The notes: generated from the sequence alone by a model not told the origin. 49,729 nucleotides of DNA from Tissierellia bacterium (GCA_028708575.1 JAQVYQ010000007.1:1-49729); one strand, 5' to 3'. Counted from the first letter of the stretch, positions 10,126 to 21,594 are shown. Program-made: numbers and translations.

Positions 10126-11091
10126 ATGGACTTTTTTCAAATAATACGAACCATAGTTGTTGCGTTTATAATCAGCTTAATATTAGGCCCAATTACTATA
10201 CCAATGCTTAAAAAACTTCATATTGGGCAGAGCATTAGAGAAGAAGGACCCCAGTCTCATTTGTCTAAATCAGGGACTCCAACTATGGGTGGTATTATTA
10301 TTTTATTATCCTTATTAATTACAGTTGCTACATCTGGAATAATGTCTAATGATTTAGTATTATTATTAGCGTCAACATTTGGATTTGGAGTAATAGGATT
10401 TATTGATGATTATATAATAGTAGTTAAAAAAAGGAATTTAGGATTAAAAGCATATCAAAAACTTATAGCTCAAATAGTTTTAGCAATCATATTAGCTATT
10501 TATCAATCAAGAACTTCTGTTGTAGAGACCAAAGTAATAGTTCCTTTTCTATACGGTCAATATTTAGATTTAGGAATTTTATATATACCTTTTATAGTAT
10601 TTGTTGTAGTTGGGACTGTAAATAGTGTAAATTTAACAGACGGATTGGATGGATTAGCCTCAGGAGTATCTATTATAGTTTTAACTTTTTTTACTTTAGT
10701 AGCTACTAATTGGGGATTAGATAATATATCATTGTTTTCCTCATCTTTAATAGGAGCCTGTTTAGGATTTTTAATCCATAATGCTCATCCTGCCAAGGTA
10801 TTCATGGGTGATACTGGTTCTCTTGCATTGGGAGGAGCCATTGCTGCTATAGCTATATTGATGAATTTACCTCTTATGTTACCAATAGTTGGTGGAATAT
10901 TTTTTATTGAAACTATATCTGTTATTATTCAAGTAACATCATATAAATTAATAGGCAAAAGAGTGTTTCTTATGTCTCCTTTGCATCATCATTTTGAGCA
11001 AAAAGGATGGCCAGAAACTAAAGTAGTAGGAGTATTTTGGGTTATTACTGCATTATTATGTATAATAGGTATTATAAGTTTAAAATTATGA
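10126..11091 (+). CDS. mraY: Phospho-N-acetylmuramoyl-pentapeptide-transferase
   Basis: GTPTMGGI, GFIDDYIIV, NLTDGLDGLASG, HNAHPAKVFMGDTGSLALGG, SPLHHHFE. Confidence 0.98.
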   Translation: MDFFQIIRTIVVAFIISLILGPITIPMLKKLHIGQSIREEGPQSHLSKSGTPTMGGIIILLSLLITVATSGIMSNDLVLLLASTFGFGVIGFIDDYIIVVKKRNLGLKAYQKLIAQIVLAIILAIYQSRTSVVETKVIVPFLYGQYLDLGILYIPFIVFVVVGTVNSVNLTDGLDGLASGVSIIVLTFFTLVATNWGLDNISLFSSSLIGACLGFLIHNAHPAKVFMGDTGSLALGGAIAAIAILMNLPLMLPIVGGIFFIETISVIIQVTSYKLIGKRVFLMSPLHHHFEQKGWPETKVVGVFWVITALLCIIGIISLKL

Positions 11092-11106
11092 AAGTAAGGT
11101 GTTCAT

Positions 11107-12465
11107 ATGAACTTAAGTGATAAAAAAGTATTAGTACTTGGCTTAGGTGTTACAGGAGTATCTTCTATTAAATGCTTAAACGAATTAGGCGCTAAAATTA
11201 TAGTGACCGACAATAAAAGTGAGGATAAACTACAAGAAACGCTTAAAAAAATAGAACACATACCTATGGAGCTACATCTAAACAATGGTGAAATCGACTT
11301 TAATGATATCGATCTTGTAATAAAAAGCCCAGGTATACCACCAAATTCAAATATGATAAAAAAGGCAATGGCAAATAGTATAGAAGTTATAACTGATATT
11401 GAATTAGCTTATAGAATATCACCAACAGATAATATAATTGCAATAACTGGAACAAACGGGAAAACAACATCTACAATTTTAACTGGTGAAATTTTTAGAG
11501 CAGCTAATTTAAATACTTATGTTGTAGGAAATGTAGGTACTGGAATATTAGAAAAAATTGTTAGAGCAAAAAAATCTGAAGTGTTTGTAATCGAGGCTAG
11601 TAGTTTTCAATTGGAACATACAAAGATATTTAAGCCTAAGGTTGGACTTATAACTAATATTACTCCAGATCATTTGGATTGGCACGGAAATTTTGATAAT
11701 TACTTAAAATCTAAATATAAAATATTTAAGAATCAAGATTCTGATGATCATTTAGTTCTAAATTATGATGATAAATTACTTAAAAATTTGGAAGGAAACT
11801 TAGAAAGCAATATCATTTTTTTCAGCATTAAAGAAATATTAAATAAAGGTATATATATCAATAATGATTATATAATTATTGATGATGGCAAGTATAGAAG
11901 AAGATTAATGCCAGTAAACGAAATAAAAATATTAGGAAAACATAATTTGGAGAATGTACTCGGGTGTATTGGAATCTCAATAGCTATGGGAGTTAAGGAT
12001 GAAATAATTAGGAATGTAATTAAAGATTTTAATGGTGTAGAACACAGAATAGAATTCGTTGCAAAAAAAAGAGAAATTTCTTTTTACAATGATTCAAAAG
12101 GGACTAATATTGACGCTAGTTTAAAGGCAATAGAATCAGTAAGCCCACCAATTATTTTAATCGCAGGTGGATATGACAAGGGTCTTGATTTTGATGATCT
12201 TATTAAAGGGTTTAAAACAAAAGTAAAAGCATTAGTTATTTTAGGCCAAACTAAAGAAAAGATAAAAAATGCTGCTTTAAGTAATATGTACACATCTATT
12301 TATGAAGTGAATTCAATCAAGGAAGCAGTAGACCTATCATTTGATATTGGTGATGAAGGTGATAGCATACTATTATCTCCAGCTTGTGCAAGCTGGGATA
12401 TGTACAATAGTTACGAAGAAAGAGGCAGAGATTTCAAAGATTGCGTTATTAGATTATTGGAGTGA
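11107..12465 (+). CDS. murD: UDP-N-acetylmuramoylalanine-D-glutamate ligase
   Basis: VLGLGVTGVSS, ITGTNGKTTST, ITPDHLDWHG, SKGTNIDAS, LSPACASWDMYNSYEERG. Confidence 0.98.
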   Translation: MNLSDKKVLVLGLGVTGVSSIKCLNELGAKIIVTDNKSEDKLQETLKKIEHIPMELHLNNGEIDFNDIDLVIKSPGIPPNSNMIKKAMANSIEVITDIELAYRISPTDNIIAITGTNGKTTSTILTGEIFRAANLNTYVVGNVGTGILEKIVRAKKSEVFVIEASSFQLEHTKIFKPKVGLITNITPDHLDWHGNFDNYLKSKYKIFKNQDSDDHLVLNYDDKLLKNLEGNLESNIIFFSIKEILNKGIYINNDYIIIDDGKYRRRLMPVNEIKILGKHNLENVLGCIGISIAMGVKDEIIRNVIKDFNGVEHRIEFVAKKREISFYNDSKGTNIDASLKAIESVSPPIILIAGGYDKGLDFDDLIKGFKTKVKALVILGQTKEKIKNAALSNMYTSIYEVNSIKEAVDLSFDIGDEGDSILLSPACASWDMYNSYEERGRDFKDCVIRLLE

Positions 12466-12469
12466 TATA

Positions 12470-13585
12470 ATGGCAGAGAGCAAAAAGAAAGTTAAAAAAA
12501 AATCTGTGGATTTTATTTTGCTAATAACTACAATTTCACTAGTATTCATTGGAATAGTTATGGTCTTTAGTTCAAGTTGGCCAGAAGCTATGGAAAATCA
12601 CGGAGATGGATATTATTTCTTAAAAAAGCAGCTAATTTCTGCAACAATAGGATTTATTTCCATGATGTTAGCAATGAATATTAACTATCATTATTATAAA
12701 AAGTTTGCTATACCAATATACCTCTTAGCTCTTTTATCAGGTGCCTTAATATTTACCCCATTAGGAGTAGAAATAAAAGGAGCTACAAGGTGGTTAAATT
12801 TAGGATTTACAACATTTATGCCATCTGATGCAATAAAACTAGGTTCTATAATGTTTTTTGCAAATTTCCTAGCAAATAAAAAGGAAAAAATAGGGACTTT
12901 TATCCAAGGCACTATTCCTGCTTTATTGATCATAGGATTATCTTGTATATTAATACTAGAACAACCAGATTTAGGAACCACTGTTACATTAGCAGCTACA
13001 TTAATTGCAATGTTTTTTATTGGTGGTGCAAAACTTCGGTACCTATTAGGCATGGGCGTTGGGGCAGGATTTTTTTTGGTTTATGCAATAACAAGTGAAG
13101 GTAATGAATATAGAATGGAACGGTGGACAACTTTTTTAGATCCATTTTCAGACAAATTAGATAGTGGTTGGCAGATTGTACAATCCCTATATGCACTTGG
13201 CTCAGGTGGTATATTTGGTTTAGGATTAGGGAAAAGTCGACAAAAATTTTTTTATATACCAGAAGCATATAATGATTTTATTTTTTCAATAATTGGAGAA
13301 GAATTGGGATTATTAGGAACATTATCAGTTTTATTTCTATTTTTTATATTAATTTGGAGAGGCGTTGTCATTGCACTAAAAACAGAAGATCTTTTTGGGT
13401 GTTATCTAGCATCAGGAATTACAGCTTTAATAGCAATACAATCTCTTATAAATATAGCTGTAGTTACTTCATCAATACCTACAACGGGGATTACATTACC
13501 TTTTATAAGTTCTGGTGGTACCTCGCTACTGTTTTATATGGCCTCAGTAGGAATACTACTTAATATTTCTAGATACACAAAATAA
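12470..13585 (+). CDS. ftsW: FtsW/SpoVE family (SEDS) peptidoglycan polymerase
   Basis: GATRWLNLGF, EQPDLGTTVTL, SLYALGSGGIFGLGLGKSRQKFFYIPEAYNDFIFSIIGEELG, GITLPFISSGGTSLL; ATG 12470 follows murD RBS region AGTGATATA. Confidence 0.96.
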   Translation: MAESKKKVKKKSVDFILLITTISLVFIGIVMVFSSSWPEAMENHGDGYYFLKKQLISATIGFISMMLAMNINYHYYKKFAIPIYLLALLSGALIFTPLGVEIKGATRWLNLGFTTFMPSDAIKLGSIMFFANFLANKKEKIGTFIQGTIPALLIIGLSCILILEQPDLGTTVTLAATLIAMFFIGGAKLRYLLGMGVGAGFFLVYAITSEGNEYRMERWTTFLDPFSDKLDSGWQIVQSLYALGSGGIFGLGLGKSRQKFFYIPEAYNDFIFSIIGEELGLLGTLSVLFLFFILIWRGVVIALKTEDLFGCYLASGITALIAIQSLINIAVVTSSIPTTGITLPFISSGGTSLLFYMASVGILLNISRYTK

Positions 13586-13609
13586 TTTAAAAATTTAGGA
13601 GTGACTTTT

Positions 13610-14725
13610 ATGAAATATTTAATAACTGGTGGTGGTACTGGTGGGCATATTTATCCAGCATTGGCCATAGCAAATGAGATAAAAAGAATACACAGTGATG
13701 CCGATATATTATATATTGGAACAAAAAATGGTTTGGAATCAAAATTAGTTCCTAAAGCAGGATACAAATTTAAAACTATACGAGTAAAAGGTATGACTAG
13801 AAAGATAAACAAATCATTCTTTATTTCCCTACGAGAATTATTGTATGGTCTTGGTGATGCAAAAAGAATACTTAAAGAATATAAACCAGATATAGTTATT
13901 GGTACAGGCGGATACGTAAGTGGTCCAGTTGTCTTTATAGCAAAGTTATTAAAAATACCAGCTCTTATACATGAACAAAATGCTTTTCCAGGAATTACAA
14001 ATAAAATCCTTTCAAGGTATGTAGATAGGGTAGCCATAACTTACGATGATGCTTTGAAATATTTTAAGTATCCTGATAAAGTTGTTAATACTGGAAATCC
14101 AATTAGACATGAATTTTTAGAAATTAATAAACCATTAGCATATAAGAAATTAGATATAGATCCTAACAAACCCTTCATATTTTCATTTGGTGGAAGTGGG
14201 GGACAAAAAAAGTTAAATGAGTGTTTTTATGAGATAATAAAGTATTATAATAGGGAGAATGAATTTAAACTACAACTAATACATGTTACAGGCACTAGAC
14301 TTTATGATGATTTTACTAATAAACTAAAAAAAGATGGAATTATTTTAAAACCCTATATAAGAGTATTACCCTATTTTTATGATATGCCAGAAGCATTAAA
14401 TATAGCTGATATAGTAATTACTAGTGCAGGAGCAATAACTTTATCCGAAATATCAGCTGTAGGTGTAGCAAGTATTTTAATACCAAAAGCTTATACTGCA
14501 GAAAATCATCAAGAATACAATGCTAGAACTTTCGAAACAAATGAAGCAAGTGTAATGATACTTGAAAAAGATTTAGACTATACTAAATTAAAGTACACTA
14601 TTGAAGAATTGATAGGCGACAAAGGTAAATTAAAGAAAATTGCTGTGAATAGTAAAAAAATGGGGAAAGATAACGCTTCAAGTTTGATTGTATCAGAAAT
14701 AGATAAGCTACTTAAAAAGGAGTAA
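13610..14725 (+). CDS. murG: UDP-N-acetylglucosamine--N-acetylmuramyl-(pentapeptide) transferase
   Basis: KYLITGGGTGGHIYPALAIA, GTGGYVSGPVV, HEQNAFPG, ITSAGAITLSEI; RBS TTAGGAGTG before ATG 13610. Confidence 0.97.
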   Translation: MKYLITGGGTGGHIYPALAIANEIKRIHSDADILYIGTKNGLESKLVPKAGYKFKTIRVKGMTRKINKSFFISLRELLYGLGDAKRILKEYKPDIVIGTGGYVSGPVVFIAKLLKIPALIHEQNAFPGITNKILSRYVDRVAITYDDALKYFKYPDKVVNTGNPIRHEFLEINKPLAYKKLDIDPNKPFIFSFGGSGGQKKLNECFYEIIKYYNRENEFKLQLIHVTGTRLYDDFTNKLKKDGIILKPYIRVLPYFYDMPEALNIADIVITSAGAITLSEISAVGVASILIPKAYTAENHQEYNARTFETNEASVMILEKDLDYTKLKYTIEELIGDKGKLKKIAVNSKKMGKDNASSLIVSEIDKLLKKE

Positions 14726-14778
14726 CGCCTATTTTCCTATTGCATAATATATTGATATAGTGCAATGGAGGTGGGTTA

Positions 14779-16032
14779 ATGGAAAAGTATATCATAAATG
14801 GTGGGTATAGTTTAAATGGAGAGATTAGTATACAAGGTGCAAAAAACTCTGTTCTACCAATATTGGCAGCTACTGTTATATCAGGAAAAACTAGTTATAT
14901 TTTGAACATCCCAAAATTAAGGGATGTTGAAATGATGGTAAAGATACTTTCTTCTTTAGGTGCTAAAGTATCATTTGAAAATGATTTAATGATTATCGAC
15001 TCTTCAACTATAAATAAGATTGAAGTACCAGAAGAATTAGTTAGAGAAATGAGATCATCTATTATTATTATGGGGGCAATGCTAGCTAGATTTGGTGAGG
15101 TTTTAATAGCCTTTCCAGGAGGTTGTGAATTAGGGCCAAGACCTATTGATTTACATTTAAAAGCATTAAGACAAATGGGAGCAATTATTGAAGAATCCCA
15201 TGGATTTTTAAATTGTAGAACAACAGGATTAAAGGGCTGTGAGATACAGCTTGATTATCCTTCAGTTGGCGCAACGGAGAATATTATGTTGGCAGCAACA
15301 ACTGCACAAGGATTAACTACTATACGCAATGCAGCTAGAGAACCAGAATTAATAGATTTACAGAATTACTTAAATGAAACGGGAGCGAAGATATTTGGGG
15401 CAGGTACTAGTATAATAACAATAGAAGGTGTTGAAAAATTAGATAGTTGCACTCACGGAATTATACCTGACAGAATAGTCGCAGGAACATATATGACGGC
15501 TGCAGCAATAACTAAAGGAGAATTAATAATAAAAGATATTGTCACAGATCATTTGTTAAGTATAATATCAAAATTGAGAGAAGTCGGAGTTGATGTATAC
15601 GCTAATGGAAACTCTTTAAAAGTAATTGGCCCAGATAAAATACACGCTATAGAAATGCTTCAAACACTACCATATCCAGGATTTCCAACGGATATGCAAG
15701 CGCAATTTATGACGTTATTATCCGTATCAAATGGAACAAGCATTGTTAATGAAACAATTTTCGAAAACAGATTTAAACATGCAGAAGAACTTAGTAGAAT
15801 GGGAGCTAATATTAAGACTTTTGGTAAAGTTGCTGTGGTAAAAGGAGTTAAGGAATTAACTGGAGCTAAAGTAACTGCAAAAGATTTACGAGGCGGGGCT
15901 TCCTTAGTGCTAGCAGGATTAATTGCAAAAGGAACGACAGAAATTGATAATATTTACCACATAAATAGAGGGTATGAAAGAATGGATGAAAATCTTAATA
16001 AGCTTGGAGCAAATATTAGAATAATAAGTTAG
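14779..16032 (+). CDS. murA: UDP-N-acetylglucosamine 1-carboxyvinyltransferase
   Basis: GAKNSVLPILAATV, PGGCELGPRPIDLHLKAL, YPGFPTDMQAQFM, DLRGGASLVLAGL. Confidence 0.97.
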   Translation: MEKYIINGGYSLNGEISIQGAKNSVLPILAATVISGKTSYILNIPKLRDVEMMVKILSSLGAKVSFENDLMIIDSSTINKIEVPEELVREMRSSIIIMGAMLARFGEVLIAFPGGCELGPRPIDLHLKALRQMGAIIEESHGFLNCRTTGLKGCEIQLDYPSVGATENIMLAATTAQGLTTIRNAAREPELIDLQNYLNETGAKIFGAGTSIITIEGVEKLDSCTHGIIPDRIVAGTYMTAAAITKGELIIKDIVTDHLLSIISKLREVGVDVYANGNSLKVIGPDKIHAIEMLQTLPYPGFPTDMQAQFMTLLSVSNGTSIVNETIFENRFKHAEELSRMGANIKTFGKVAVVKGVKELTGAKVTAKDLRGGASLVLAGLIAKGTTEIDNIYHINRGYERMDENLNKLGANIRIIS

Positions 16033-16081
16033 CAGCTTTTTGCTGCTTGATATAAATGGGACAAGTTTTGGAGTGAGAAAC

Positions 16082-16834
16082 GTGAAGAAAATGACTAGAG
16101 TTGAGAAGAAAAAAAGAAGAAATAAAATACTCTTTAGACTATTATTATTATTTATATTGATAATTATAGTAACTATTTTTGCCTTTAATTCTGATTTTTT
16201 TAATATTAATTATATAATTGTTGAAGGTAATAATAAATTAGATTATGATTATATTGTTAATGCTTCATTAATAGATGTTGAAGAAAATATATTTAGAATA
16301 AAAACATCTGATGCTGAAAAACATTTAAATAAATTACCTTATGTAAAAGATGCATTAGTAAAAAGAAAGCTTCCAAATACGGTATATATAAATATAGGTG
16401 AAAGAGAAGTGGCATATCAAATTAAGATATTATCTACTTATGTATTATTGGATAAAGAGGGGTATGTATTAGAATTATCCGATGAACAAGTTGCAAATTC
16501 ACCAATCTTTCTTGGTTTTGAATTATCTGATATTAAAGTAGGGGAGAGTATTTTTGAGAAAGATAAAAATATAAATTTATACGATTTCTTTTTAGATGAT
16601 GAAATTTATAATATTATTACGAATATGTCTGCAATTATATATAATAAGAAAGAAAATACTATTAATATTGATTTAAATAGTGGGATAGGTGTTGCCTTTG
16701 GACCATTAGATAATGTAAAATATAAGATAAGGTTATTAGATAAAATATTAGTTGATATTGAAAAAAAACAAATAAAGTGTAAAATGATAATAATGAATAA
16801 AGGAGATAATCCTATTTTAGTAACAGATGATTAA
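16082..16834 (+). CDS. divIB: Cell division protein FtsQ/DivIB (POTRA domain)
   Basis: Basic N-terminus + TM (LLLLFILIIIVTIFAF), POTRA-like FFNINYIIVEGNNKLDYDYIV...LPNTVYINIGEREVAY; GTG 16082 after GGAG. Confidence 0.88.
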   Translation: MKKMTRVEKKKRRNKILFRLLLLFILIIIVTIFAFNSDFFNINYIIVEGNNKLDYDYIVNASLIDVEENIFRIKTSDAEKHLNKLPYVKDALVKRKLPNTVYINIGEREVAYQIKILSTYVLLDKEGYVLELSDEQVANSPIFLGFELSDIKVGESIFEKDKNINLYDFFLDDEIYNIITNMSAIIYNKKENTINIDLNSGIGVAFGPLDNVKYKIRLLDKILVDIEKKQIKCKMIIMNKGDNPILVTDD

Positions 16835-16848
16835 TAGGGAGGGGTAAA

Positions 16849-17577
16849 ATGAAAAAAACACGGAACATGTTGGCTTTAGCATTATTGTCTGTTTTCCTAG
16901 GAATAATTTTATCCATCCAGTTTAAAACTGTTAATAAATCTTTGGGTGAGGGGGTTTTACCAACTCAGAGAGCACAGCAATTAGCGGTGGAATTGAAAAG
17001 AGCTCAACAAGAAAAGGAGACGCAATCTAACAGAATTGAAGAATTAGAAAGTAAAATAGAACAGTATGAAAAAGGTGGAATTGAAAATAATGCATATGCA
17101 GAAAACCTGTATAATGATGCTATGAAATATAGAGCTTTAGGTGGATATACAGACTTAGCGGGTTCAGGTATATTATTGGAAATACATGATCCACCAGTAG
17201 ATGTTCAGTATGGAATAGGATATAGTATAGTTGACGAACTAGATTTAATTCTCCAAGTAATAAGTGTTTTAAATGCTGCAGATGCTGAAGCTATTTCGAT
17301 AAATGACCAAAGATATACATCTCACACAGAAATAGTGAGGGCTGGCAATCACATAGAAATTAATGGCGTTTCCACTAATTCGCCAATTATTATAAAAGCA
17401 ATAGGTAATGCAGATACCTTAGAATCAGCATTAGCTATTAGAGAAGGAATTGTATGGCAGTTAAGGAATTATGATTATATAGTTCATTTAACACAAGATA
17501 AAAATATTACAATTCCAAAATATAGAAGAGTAAATGAATTTATTTATGCTAGTCCTGTAGAGGAAAATGCAAATTGA
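16849..17577 (+). CDS. DUF881 family protein (copy 1)
   Basis: TM + coiled coil, then DAEAISINDQRYTSHTEIVRAGNHIEINGVSTNSPIIIKAIGN. Confidence 0.88.
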   Translation: MKKTRNMLALALLSVFLGIILSIQFKTVNKSLGEGVLPTQRAQQLAVELKRAQQEKETQSNRIEELESKIEQYEKGGIENNAYAENLYNDAMKYRALGGYTDLAGSGILLEIHDPPVDVQYGIGYSIVDELDLILQVISVLNAADAEAISINDQRYTSHTEIVRAGNHIEINGVSTNSPIIIKAIGNADTLESALAIREGIVWQLRNYDYIVHLTQDKNITIPKYRRVNEFIYASPVEENAN

Positions 17578-17591
17578 TTGGAGGTAATTTT

Positions 17592-18317
17592 ATGAAAAAT
17601 AATAATCCAAAGATCATTTTAGCTTTTTTTAGTATCTTAGTAGGAATGTTGATTGCAAGTCAAATAAAGCTTCAGGTTGATTTAATAGTTCCAGTAACCA
17701 TAAAATCATTTGAAGATACACAAAATGAAATTAATTTAATAAATAGTGAAATTATAGAATTAAATGGTATTATAAAACAAAAGGAAGAAGAATTACAGAT
17801 ACTTGAGAACATATTAGTGGATGATAGAAATATAGAAGATATTTTATTGGAAGATTTAAAATATAATATGACTATTTCAGGTAGAACTACACTAGAAGGA
17901 CCTGGCATACAGATTGTAATGTATGATAATATGGATACTGTAATCGAAGGTTTTGATTTAAATGATTATATAATTCATGATGTTGATATATTAAATGTAA
18001 TTAATGACCTCAAAATAGCTGGAGCCGAAGCAATTAGTATAAATGATCAAAGGGTGATTTCTGCATCAGAGATTAAATGTGGTGGCCCAATTATAAGAAT
18101 TAATGATAGAAGCATTGCTACACCTTTTGTAATAAAGGCCATAGGCGATCCTAAATTGTTAATGGCATCAGTAAATGCTCCTGGAACATATGGTGACACT
18201 TTAAGATCAGTTTTCGCTATAGGTTTTGAACCAGAAGCAAAGGATAAGGTTGTAATACCTGCTTATATAGGGGGCTTCAGTTATAAATATGCAAACTCAG
18301 TAGAAGAGGGTGATTAA
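17592..18317 (+). CDS. DUF881 family protein (copy 2)
   Basis: GAEAISINDQRVISASEIKCGGPIIRINDRSIATPFVIKAIGD; RBS TTGGAGG before ATG 17592. Confidence 0.88.
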   Translation: MKNNNPKIILAFFSILVGMLIASQIKLQVDLIVPVTIKSFEDTQNEINLINSEIIELNGIIKQKEEELQILENILVDDRNIEDILLEDLKYNMTISGRTTLEGPGIQIVMYDNMDTVIEGFDLNDYIIHDVDILNVINDLKIAGAEAISINDQRVISASEIKCGGPIIRINDRSIATPFVIKAIGDPKLLMASVNAPGTYGDTLRSVFAIGFEPEAKDKVVIPAYIGGFSYKYANSVEEGD

Positions 18318-18662
18318 TTGTTTTTTGCACTTATTGGAATATTAATAGGAGCTGTTATAGGATTTTTATTACCCTATACTTACAATAGCGCATATTCATT
18401 ATATGTATCGGTAGCAATATTAGCTTGCTTAGATTCAGTTTTTGGTGGCATAAGAGCAAATCTAGAAGATAATTTTAGTATAGAAATATTTTTATCTGGA
18501 TTTTTTGGGAATTCCATATTAGCTGCATTTTTAGCTTACATAGGCGATCAACTGGGGGTACCATTGTACTATGCTGCAATTATTACATTTGGTGGTCGAA
18601 TTTTTGACAACTTTGCCGCAATAAGGCGAATTTGGCTACGGAAAAGGAAATCCAATAAGTAA
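18318..18662 (+). CDS. sbp: Small basic protein family (DUF1290)
   Basis: TTG start; membrane protein with YVSVAILACLDSVFGGIRANLEDNF, between DUF881 and ftsZ. Confidence 0.88.
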   Translation: MFFALIGILIGAVIGFLLPYTYNSAYSLYVSVAILACLDSVFGGIRANLEDNFSIEIFLSGFFGNSILAAFLAYIGDQLGVPLYYAAIITFGGRIFDNFAAIRRIWLRKRKSNK

Positions 18663-18699
18663 TTATAGTTGTTATACAAATTGATGAGGGGGAGAATTA

Positions 18700-19794
18700 A
18701 TGTTTGATTTTGATATTGATGTAGTTCAATTCGCTAAAATTAAAGTTATAGGAGTTGGTGGCGGGGGAAATAATGCAGTAAATCGAATGATTGAATCTGG
18801 TGTAAGAGGAATTGATTTTGTTGCATTGAATACAGATAGACAAGCTTTATATGCTTCAAGGGCAGAGACGAAAGTTCAATTAGGGGAAAAACTTACAAAA
18901 GGACTAGGTGCAGGTGCTAATCCTGAGATTGGAAATAAAGCTGCAGAAGAAAATAGAAATGACATAATGGAGATAATGTCAGGGGCTGATATGGTTTTTA
19001 TTACAGCTGGAATGGGTGGTGGAACTGGTACTGGAGCTGCTCCAATTGTGGCTGAGATAGCAAAAGAATTAGGAATCCTTACAGTTGGTGTTGTTACAAA
19101 ACCATTTACTTTTGAGGGTAGAAAGAGACTTATTCAAGCTGAAAAAGGTGTTGAAGAATTAAAAAATAAAGTTGACACATTAGTTACTATTCCTAATGAT
19201 AGATTGTTACAAATTGCAGATAAAAAAACAACAATGTCTCAAGCTTTTTTAATGGCTGATGAAGTGTTACAGAGTGGTATTCAAGGCATTTCTGATTTAA
19301 TATCTGTACCAAACCTAATAAATTTGGATTTTGCTGATGTAAAAACAATAATGTCATGTAAAGGTATTGCTCATATGGGCGTAGGATTGGCTTCAGGGGA
19401 TAACAGAGCGACTGATGCTGCTAAGTTAGCTATTAAGAGTCCGTTATTGGAAACATCAATTGAAGGGGCTAAATCTGTTCTATTGAATATTACAGGTGGT
19501 TCAGATTTAGGCATATTTGAAGTAAATGAAGCAGCCGATTTAATTAGACAAGCAGTTGATCAAGATGCAAATATTATTTTCGGTGCTGGTATTGATGATA
19601 ATCTTGGTGATACAATTAAAATAACTGTTATTGCAACAGGATTTGAGAAAATCTCAGAAAATGATAAAACAAAGAATAAAAGGCAATATTCCAACAGCAG
19701 TCAATCAAAAGATGATTCTAGTGTAAACATAGACGAAGAAGATTATGAAGATTTAGATATACCAATATTTTTAAGAAGAAAAGATAAGAGATAA
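18700..19794 (+). CDS. ftsZ: Cell division protein FtsZ
   Basis: [29 protein letters not shown] tubulin signature, C-terminal peptide [14 protein letters not shown]. Confidence 0.99.
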   Translation: MFDFDIDVVQFAKIKVIGVGGGGNNAVNRMIESGVRGIDFVALNTDRQALYASRAETKVQLGEKLTKGLGAGANPEIGNKAAEENRNDIMEIMSGADMVFITAGMGGGTGTGAAPIVAEIAKELGILTVGVVTKPFTFEGRKRLIQAEKGVEELKNKVDTLVTIPNDRLLQIADKKTTMSQAFLMADEVLQSGIQGISDLISVPNLINLDFADVKTIMSCKGIAHMGVGLASGDNRATDAAKLAIKSPLLETSIEGAKSVLLNITGGSDLGIFEVNEAADLIRQAVDQDANIIFGAGIDDNLGDTIKITVIATGFEKISENDKTKNKRQYSNSSQSKDDSSVNIDEEDYEDLDIPIFLRRKDKR

Positions 19795-19804
19795 TTTAAT
19801 GTAG

Positions 19805-19841
19805 AAAAACGTATCTTAATGTAGAGATACGTTTTTTTTTA
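19805..19841 (+). terminator. Intrinsic terminator after ftsZ
   Basis: AAAAACGTATCT-TAATGTAG-AGATACGTTTTTTTTT. Confidence 0.9.
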
Positions 19842-19975
19842 TTTTAATAATCCGACATATTTTTCAAATGTATTAATCTATAATAATGTTTAAAGAATTA
19901 AGTTATTTAAATATTTTACATCTATGAGCTTATTAAGATACAAACAGTTCATATTTGAAAAGGTAGGAGAAGTTT

Positions 19976-20905
19976 TTGTATATAGTTGTGGAATACCTAG
20001 TAATAGAAAACTTCATTATTAATTTTTTTATTTTTTACCTAACTAAACTATTGATTAAGTCTGATGTAAAAATAAAAAAAATTATTATTGGATCTTCTTT
20101 AGCATCATTTTACCCACTAGCTTTTTTTTCTACAAAGACAATTTTTTTAACTACTCCTTTATTTAAACTATTATTATCTATGCTATTCATTAGAATAATA
20201 TTTGATTATATAAACGTAAAAATATTTTTAAAGGAATTAATTGCATTTTATATTATTTCCTTTTTATTTGCTGGTGCAACTCTAGGAGTATTTTATTCAA
20301 CTAGTAGTATTGTTGATATATGGAGTATGAGAATAGATACTCTTAATGGATTTCCTGTAAAATACTTAATAATTGGAGTGTTAGCAAGTTTAGTAGGGGG
20401 TAAAGTAGTTTTTCAATTTTATCATCAAAAAATACTAAGAGATGATTTCATTGCTTTAGTTTCCATAACATTTAAAAAACAAAATGTAAAATTAAAAGCG
20501 CTATTGGATACTGGGAATTCATTAGTAGTACCATTTACTAATAAAAAAGTTATAGTCGTTGAATATGAAAAACTAAAATCACTATTACCTCCTTTGATGA
20601 AGGAATTAATAAATGCAAATGAAGAAAGCAATTTTAAACTAGTAGAAGAATTATTAAAGAACTTACATCTAGAAATAAGGTTAACAATGATTCCCTTTAA
20701 TTCTATAGGGAAAAGTGGAATAATATTTGGTTTTACTCCTGATCAAGTTGCAATAAATTACAGGGGCAATGAGTATATTAAAGAGGATATCATCATAGGA
20801 ATATTTGCAGGTTCTCTTGAAAAAGAAATGGGATATAGCGGGTTAATGCATTATGAATTAATTAATGGGGGAGTCGAAAATGAATACTTTGAAATACAAA
20901 ATTAA
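19976..20905 (+). CDS. spoIIGA: Sporulation sigma-E processing peptidase SpoIIGA
   Basis: TTG start; multiple N-terminal TMs, aspartic-protease-like [13 protein letters not shown]; immediately upstream of sigE. Confidence 0.93.
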   Translation: MYIVVEYLVIENFIINFFIFYLTKLLIKSDVKIKKIIIGSSLASFYPLAFFSTKTIFLTTPLFKLLLSMLFIRIIFDYINVKIFLKELIAFYIISFLFAGATLGVFYSTSSIVDIWSMRIDTLNGFPVKYLIIGVLASLVGGKVVFQFYHQKILRDDFIALVSITFKKQNVKLKALLDTGNSLVVPFTNKKVIVVEYEKLKSLLPPLMKELINANEESNFKLVEELLKNLHLEIRLTMIPFNSIGKSGIIFGFTPDQVAINYRGNEYIKEDIIIGIFAGSLEKEMGYSGLMHYELINGGVENEYFEIQN

Positions 20906-21593
20906 ACTCGTAATATATAAGTTTTTAAAAAAGTTAAATTTGCTTGAAAGAATAGATTATATAGGTACTGGAGAATCCTTACCCCCTCCATTAAATCCTG
21001 AAGAGGAATTATATTATTTAAATAATTTAAAAAAAGATGAATCTATTAAAGGAATATTAATAGAGAGAAATCTAAGACTGGTAGTGTACATTGCTAGGAA
21101 ATTTGATAATACTAAAGTGTCAATAGAAGATTTGATTTCAATTGGGACTATAGGACTTATAAAAGCAGTTAATACATTTGATCCTGATAAAAAAATAAAA
21201 CTAGCAACTTATGCTTCAAAATGTATTGAAAATGAAATATTAATGTATTTAAGAAAAAATAGCAAGCTTAAAAATGAGATTTCCTTTGATGAGCCGCTAA
21301 ATACAGATTGGGATGGTAATGAGTTATTGCTTTCGGATATATTAGGGACAGAAGGAGATATAGTTTCCAAGAATTTAGAAGAACAAGTTGATAAAACATT
21401 ATTATCAGAGGCAATTGAGAAATTGTCTATGAGAGAAAGGACTATTGTAGAATTAAGGTATGGATTGTCAAATGGATTAGAAAAGACACAAAAAGAAGTT
21501 GCAGATATATTAGGTATATCTCAATCATATATATCTAGATTAGAAAAAAGAATAATTAAAAGATTACGTAAGGAAATGGGCAGACTATTATGA
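20880..21593 (+). CDS. sigE: RNA polymerase sporulation sigma factor sigma-E
   Basis: Pro-sequence-like N-terminus; [41 protein letters not shown]; downstream of spoIIGA; ATG 20880 with GGGGGAG RBS. Confidence 0.96.
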   Translation: MNTLKYKIKLVIYKFLKKLNLLERIDYIGTGESLPPPLNPEEELYYLNNLKKDESIKGILIERNLRLVVYIARKFDNTKVSIEDLISIGTIGLIKAVNTFDPDKKIKLATYASKCIENEILMYLRKNSKLKNEISFDEPLNTDWDGNELLLSDILGTEGDIVSKNLEEQVDKTLLSEAIEKLSMRERTIVELRYGLSNGLEKTQKEVADILGISQSYISRLEKRIIKRLRKEMGRLL

Positions 21594-21594
21594 C

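Noticed and set aside
13354-13563. 69-aa + ORF in ftsW
   Set aside because: Out-of-frame within conserved ftsW motifs
19842-19975. Spo0A boxes upstream of spoIIGA
   Set aside because: No sequence close enough to TTTGTCRAA/TTYGACAAA by eye
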